A stretch of 64,000 nucleotides of DNA from Sitta carolinensis. Lineage: Eukaryota; Chordata; Aves; Passeriformes; Sittidae. Position numbers and translations under genes: made by a program. The DNA is taken from assembly GCA_032173965.1 (NCBI GenBank), contig CM063298.1, forward strand, positions 8,059,501 through 8,123,500. The letters run 5' to 3'. Positions 59,854 through 64,000 of the stretch are shown here, in pieces (within the stretch, counting starts at the first letter, position 1; the number at the start of each line of letters is the position of its first letter). Under the pieces are notes generated by a model. That model worked only from the letters and a program-made list of their open reading frames with translations, searched no databases and was not told where the DNA came from.

Positions 59854-62800
59854 TCAGGGGTGATGCTGGTGGCTGTTGTGGAGCTGGGGGAGGACAAAGC
59901 TCAAGGCTGGGTTAGATGCACACACTGGGGACTGCACCCCTGGCATTCCCAGGAAGAGCCAGTGTGGGCTGGACAGTGAAGGGTGGGTGGGGCTGGGGTG
60001 GGCTCCTGGGAAAGCTGCTGGTCCCTGGGCAGGGCAGAGGTGCCCAAAGTGATCCCCCCAGCCTCCAGGCTGCTCTTCACTCTGCTGGGCCATGCAGGGA
60101 GCTGAACATCCCCCCAGGGATGGTTGGAGGTGGTGGTGAGGGCACAGGGGCTGCTTGGATTCGGATGAGTGGGCAGAGGGAAGCATGTGCTGCAGCACCC
60201 AGAAGGAATTCCTCGTGGGCACTGACCGAGGGCAGAGCAGCTGAAGAGCAGCATCCTGACTCTGTGTGCCCCAGATGTTGGCAGCACAGCAAGAGCTGAG
60301 CTCCACGCAACCATCTTCCATGGAACTCTTTGCTTCTTCGACTTGCCTTAGTGCTGTCCCTCCTGCTTTGGGGGTGATTTCCCCCCACTGCTGATGTTGT
60401 CCCTCCTGGCGTGTCCCCTGGCTGGGCTGGTGCTGCCTGGGGTGACCTGGTTTGTTTTTGAAGGGTTGCTCACCAGGGCAAGGTGTTGCTCTAAGGGTGG
60501 TGCTCAGCCCTGTTGCTGTTTGTTAGGCTGAATGGGGAGATTCCTGCCTGCCATAAAACGCATGGCTGGAAAATCAGGGGCTGGAAACTCCTTCTCAGCC
60601 CTTCCCTTCACAGAATTGCTCCTGGCCTGGCTGGTGAGGGAGGCTGGTGGGGTGGCAGCCTGACCTGGCACTGCCACTGCAGGATCCCTGGCAGGATTGT
60701 CCCCTCTGGCTCCCTGACTGATGGAGAGCAGTGGCAGGAGGAGTGCATGAGGTCTGCCCTATGACCCAGCCACTCGCTGGAGCTGTGTCACACCCCCTGG
60801 CACCTCCAGCCTGTCCTCCTCGTGCCAGGTTTTGGGAGAAAATCCCATTCCTTCAGCTGTGCTGCAGCACTGGCAGAGCCTGCTGCCCTCACCGTGTCCC
60901 TGCTGTGTCACCAGCGGGTGCTGTGTCCTCTGGCACCCCCCGTGTGAGCCTGGCCACATCCTGCCCTGGACGAGCTGGAGGCACTGCCATTATCCAGAGC
61001 AATTTATCATCCTCAGCTCCAAACTGCGTGGGCAGCCTCCATCCTGCCTGTGACGCCAGCCCAGGGGAAGGATTGATTAAATAATTTTTGTGTCTTGCAG
61101 CCAGCGTGTGTCTAAATAAAAGCAGCACAAGCCTCTCTTTACGGAGCTGAGCAGCAACACCTCTCCACAGCACCTTTCATCTCAGCCTCAGAGCATCCCC
61201 TGGCACAGGCTGCTGTCAGTGCTGGGTGGGCAGGAGCTGGCCTGGGTGAGGCACGGGGGTCTGCCAGCAGGAACCACCATCAGCTCACTTCCCAGGGTTG
61301 TCAAAACCAAATAAACCCGGATTTTATAGGAGATCTAAGTAAATTTTAAAGACCAAGAGGCTCGGGATGCCTCGTGAGGCAGCGCTTGTTACACATCAGC
61401 TCCCTGGGCAGCTTTTTCCACTGTTTCTGCTCAGCTGCTTTTAAAATAGCCTTCACCTTTCAGCAGTGCAGCGCTGCCTCCCACTGCAGAGAGCCCAAAT
61501 TATCCCCTGGCAGGAGCATTTTTCTCCAGGCTGAAATAAAAAGTGGCTGGCTTACCTTCGCCACTGTCATGGGAAATAATGATCTGTCTGGAACCTTGCT
61601 GGATCTCAAGTCAGCCTGTAAATTTGGGTGATGGGGCTGAGTGAGGCTCTGCTATTGCCTGTCATGTGTCTGCCCCTTTAGTGGGCTCCTGCTCAGGTGC
61701 TGCCTGGGGTAAAGCTTCTCCTTGGTGGTGGAGCATCACTCGTGGGTGTTGGATGTAACAGGGACCAGACTGTGGGTGCTGGGGCAGCTCTTCCTGCCAC
61801 ATCCCACGTGCCTTGGGCTGTAAAATCCCATGTCAGGGCAAGCTGGGGGCTGGGCTGCTTTGGGAATGCCAGTGCTGGCTGCAGAATTGGCATCCAAATG
61901 TTTGTTATGTGGGAGGGGGGTGTGTGTGCCAGGGGCACCTTGATGTGGAGGTGGCAGCAAGGAATGGAGCTGCTGGGCCAGCAGCAGCTCCTGGAGGAGC
62001 TGGTGTGAAACAGAGGGGACTTTATCACCTGGAAATGCTTTTCCCTGCCCTGGCTGTGCCTGGTGATCCCTGGGGCTTCCCAGCTGCCTTCCCAAGCTCT
62101 TTCCTGAGCAGGTCTCCAGCCTGGTCTCCCTGGCCATGACACATTTCCATTTGGAAGGGAGATCTGAGGATACAAACATCAAATTCACAGTTTATTGAGC
62201 AGGAGCATGAAAGAGATTTCAATGGAAGCAGAGCCACTGTCATATGAAAGAGGTTCTAATTCCCACAGCTAATTGCAAAGAATAACCCCCCAGCTGGGAG
62301 GGGGGAAAGAAGGGGAAATGGTGTCAAAACTATAAAATAAACCCAAACAAAATGAAATGAGGGGTTGTCAGCTGCACTCCCCAGTGCTGCTGGATGGGAC
62401 AGTTTGTTTAACAGCCAGAGTGGGTGTGTGGGGAGCCCCTGGGGTCCCCTCAGGGTGGGGTTGGACCTTTTGATGGCATCTCTGGTGGCATCCAGCCAGC
62501 AGAGCCTCCTGGAATGTCTTGGATTTTTTTGCTAACCTGTTTTCTGGCAGCTATGAAACCAGGACAGGCGTGTCAAAAGAATGATATTGTTCTGGAAATC
62601 CATTTTCCTTACCTAGAAATGAAGCCAGGGCGATTTTTGTTTCTGAGCCTCACTCTTCTTCTAAATAATTCCACCCAGAACTTTCTTTATGGAGTTGATT
62701 GGGAGGGTTTTGCCCTGTTTTTAATGTTGCTGCCATCAAATCCTTCCCCTGCCAGTGCAGTGGGGGGCTGTGGGGAGGGGACGGGTGGTCCCTGGTGTCC

Positions 62801-64000
62801 CCTCACAGCATCCCAGGGCAGCTCCCTGCCCTGCGGAGCCAGCCCGGGGCTGTAAATCCCGCCGGGAATGGTGCTGCTCTTATCTGGGGCTTTATTAGCA
62901 AATCGTTAAAGCAGCTTTTCCCTCCTGATCCTCTGCTTATCAGCGGCTGGGTAAAACGGCAAATAGCATCCCTGATGTGGACGGTCCGGGCAGGAGAAAC
63001 CCATTTATTTCCCCTAACGGGTTTATCAGCAGATCAAGGAGCTGCTGAAGATGTAAGCACGGCGGTTATTTCCCCAGGTGATGGATCTTGCTGCCACACA
63101 GGCTCCGGGAGCCTGGCAGGGATGGCTGATGGACCCGTGCTCGGCGCTGCTGCCTCATGTATTTCAAGGTCTTGCTTTAATTGAGTCCTGTCTCCCCGAT
63201 GTCAGGGGTTTTGCTACTTTTTTTTTCTTTTTTAATATTATTTTCCCCCCTTTAGGATGACTTCCCCGAAATAAACGAATTAATCTCCTGTCCCCTTCCC
63301 TCATCTCTTCCTCCCTGTGGCAAATCCAGAGCTGTAAAGGAAGTGAAAAAATTTTAAATCTGTCCTCAGATTTACTGCGTGAAAAGAGCAGCAAAACCTT
63401 CTGCCTTTTTTCCTTTCTCCTTTTCCATTCTTTATTTTATTTTATCTTGTGGAAGGGACGTGGACTGGGGGTGAAAGTCCTTTTCAGAGCTGTGGGGCTG
63501 AGCATCCCCATTTTTATCAGCTCCAGCAGTGGTGCCCAGCGACACTCATTGTGTCTCGTTAGTGGAAAGCCATTAAAACTCGGGATCGATATTTTCTCGG
63601 GAGAGATAAGGCCCATTCAATATTATTCCCCGAGGCAGCCAGAGAAACACCAAGAGCCGTGCCCAGAGCAGAGCAGAAATGCTGAGGGAGCAGCTTCTGC
63701 CAGTGCCTGAGGAGGGGACAGGATGGGACATCCCCCAGCCCAGGGAGAGTGGAGGCTGAGCCAGGACCCAGGAGAGAGGGGAAATTAAATTTGGGGAGGA
63801 TGGGGAGAGAGGGGAATGTTTGGTGGCTCTGTGGGGTTATCCTCCAGCCAGGGCTCCTTGGCACAGGTGCCACTGCTGCCTGCAAAGGGCATCAGGAGGG
63901 CAAAAATAAATGAATTATAGTGTCCATTCCCAACCCCTGTGTCCTAGGGTGATCCTAGAGCTGCTGGCTCTGCAATGCCAGAGGGGCTGGTGGGTGTTCA
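59854..64000. other. 3' flank / intergenic, or long 3' UTR in its first part
   Basis: No conserved frame, splice-consistent exon or recognised repeat on either strand. The part up to about 61140 may belong to a long 3' UTR. From memory SEC14L1 is the next gene in mammals; nothing of it is visible here. Confidence 0.55.
61115..61120 (+). terminator. Candidate distal poly(A) signal AATAAA
   Basis: A canonical AATAAA lies about 1.73 kb after the stop, with a further AATAAA at 61310-61315. It may define a long 3' UTR; inference only. Confidence 0.3.

Noticed and set aside
61000..64000. A second gene in the right flank
   Set aside because: No conserved frame or splice-consistent exon; the candidate next gene of this neighbourhood was not recognisable.

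Overview
The window is vertebrate nuclear DNA, almost certainly from a bird and probably a passerine. It holds one split gene with small exons and GT-AG introns of 0.4 to 14 kb. The interspersed repeats are CR1 LINE 3' ends and avian-type retroviral LTRs, one followed by a tRNA-Trp primer-binding-site-like sequence. There are no bacterial operons, CRISPR arrays or phage genes. Species is not determinable from the sequence alone.

The gene is MGAT5B (GnT-Vb/GnT-IX, family GT18) on the + strand. Fifteen clear coding exons, plus one candidate 6-nt microexon, run from 14374 to the TGA at 59385-59387. They join in one open frame, without a stop or frameshift, to about 734 residues. The human protein is about 792 residues from memory, so only the roughly 58 N-terminal residues (cytosolic tail, signal-anchor helix, start of the stem) are missing. 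I could not find these upstream of 14374; they probably lie beyond the left edge. The product is a Golgi type II membrane enzyme that adds beta-1,6-GlcNAc branches to N-glycans and O-mannosyl glycans.

Layout: 1-14373 is 5' intronic sequence with an LTR at the left edge, an ERVL-type LTR at 9.2-9.7 kb and a CR1 fragment. Exon A is at 14.4 kb. A 13.9-kb intron follows, with an AT-rich LTR (16.5-17.2 kb), an inverted LTR pair (20.1-20.8 kb), a 50-bp minisatellite (26.8-27.1 kb), another LTR and CR1. Exons B-F (28.4-33.6 kb) encode the stem and the start of the catalytic domain. An 8.8-kb intron leads to exon G (42.4 kb). Exon H (45.4 kb) lies between a 1.5-kb, 23-bp minisatellite and an LTR-like insertion. 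Exons I-O (46.5-59.4 kb) encode the rest of the catalytic domain and the cysteine-rich C-terminus. The 3' UTR and apparently intergenic sequence fill the end.

No new multi-gene system is visible. The points most worth checking are the in-frame 6-nt microexon, a GC-AG intron, the minisatellite with a 344-bp higher-order period next to exon H, and the LTR / primer-site / inverted-LTR structure. Repeat family assignments and comparisons with mammalian MGAT5B/MGAT5 are from memory, not from a search.
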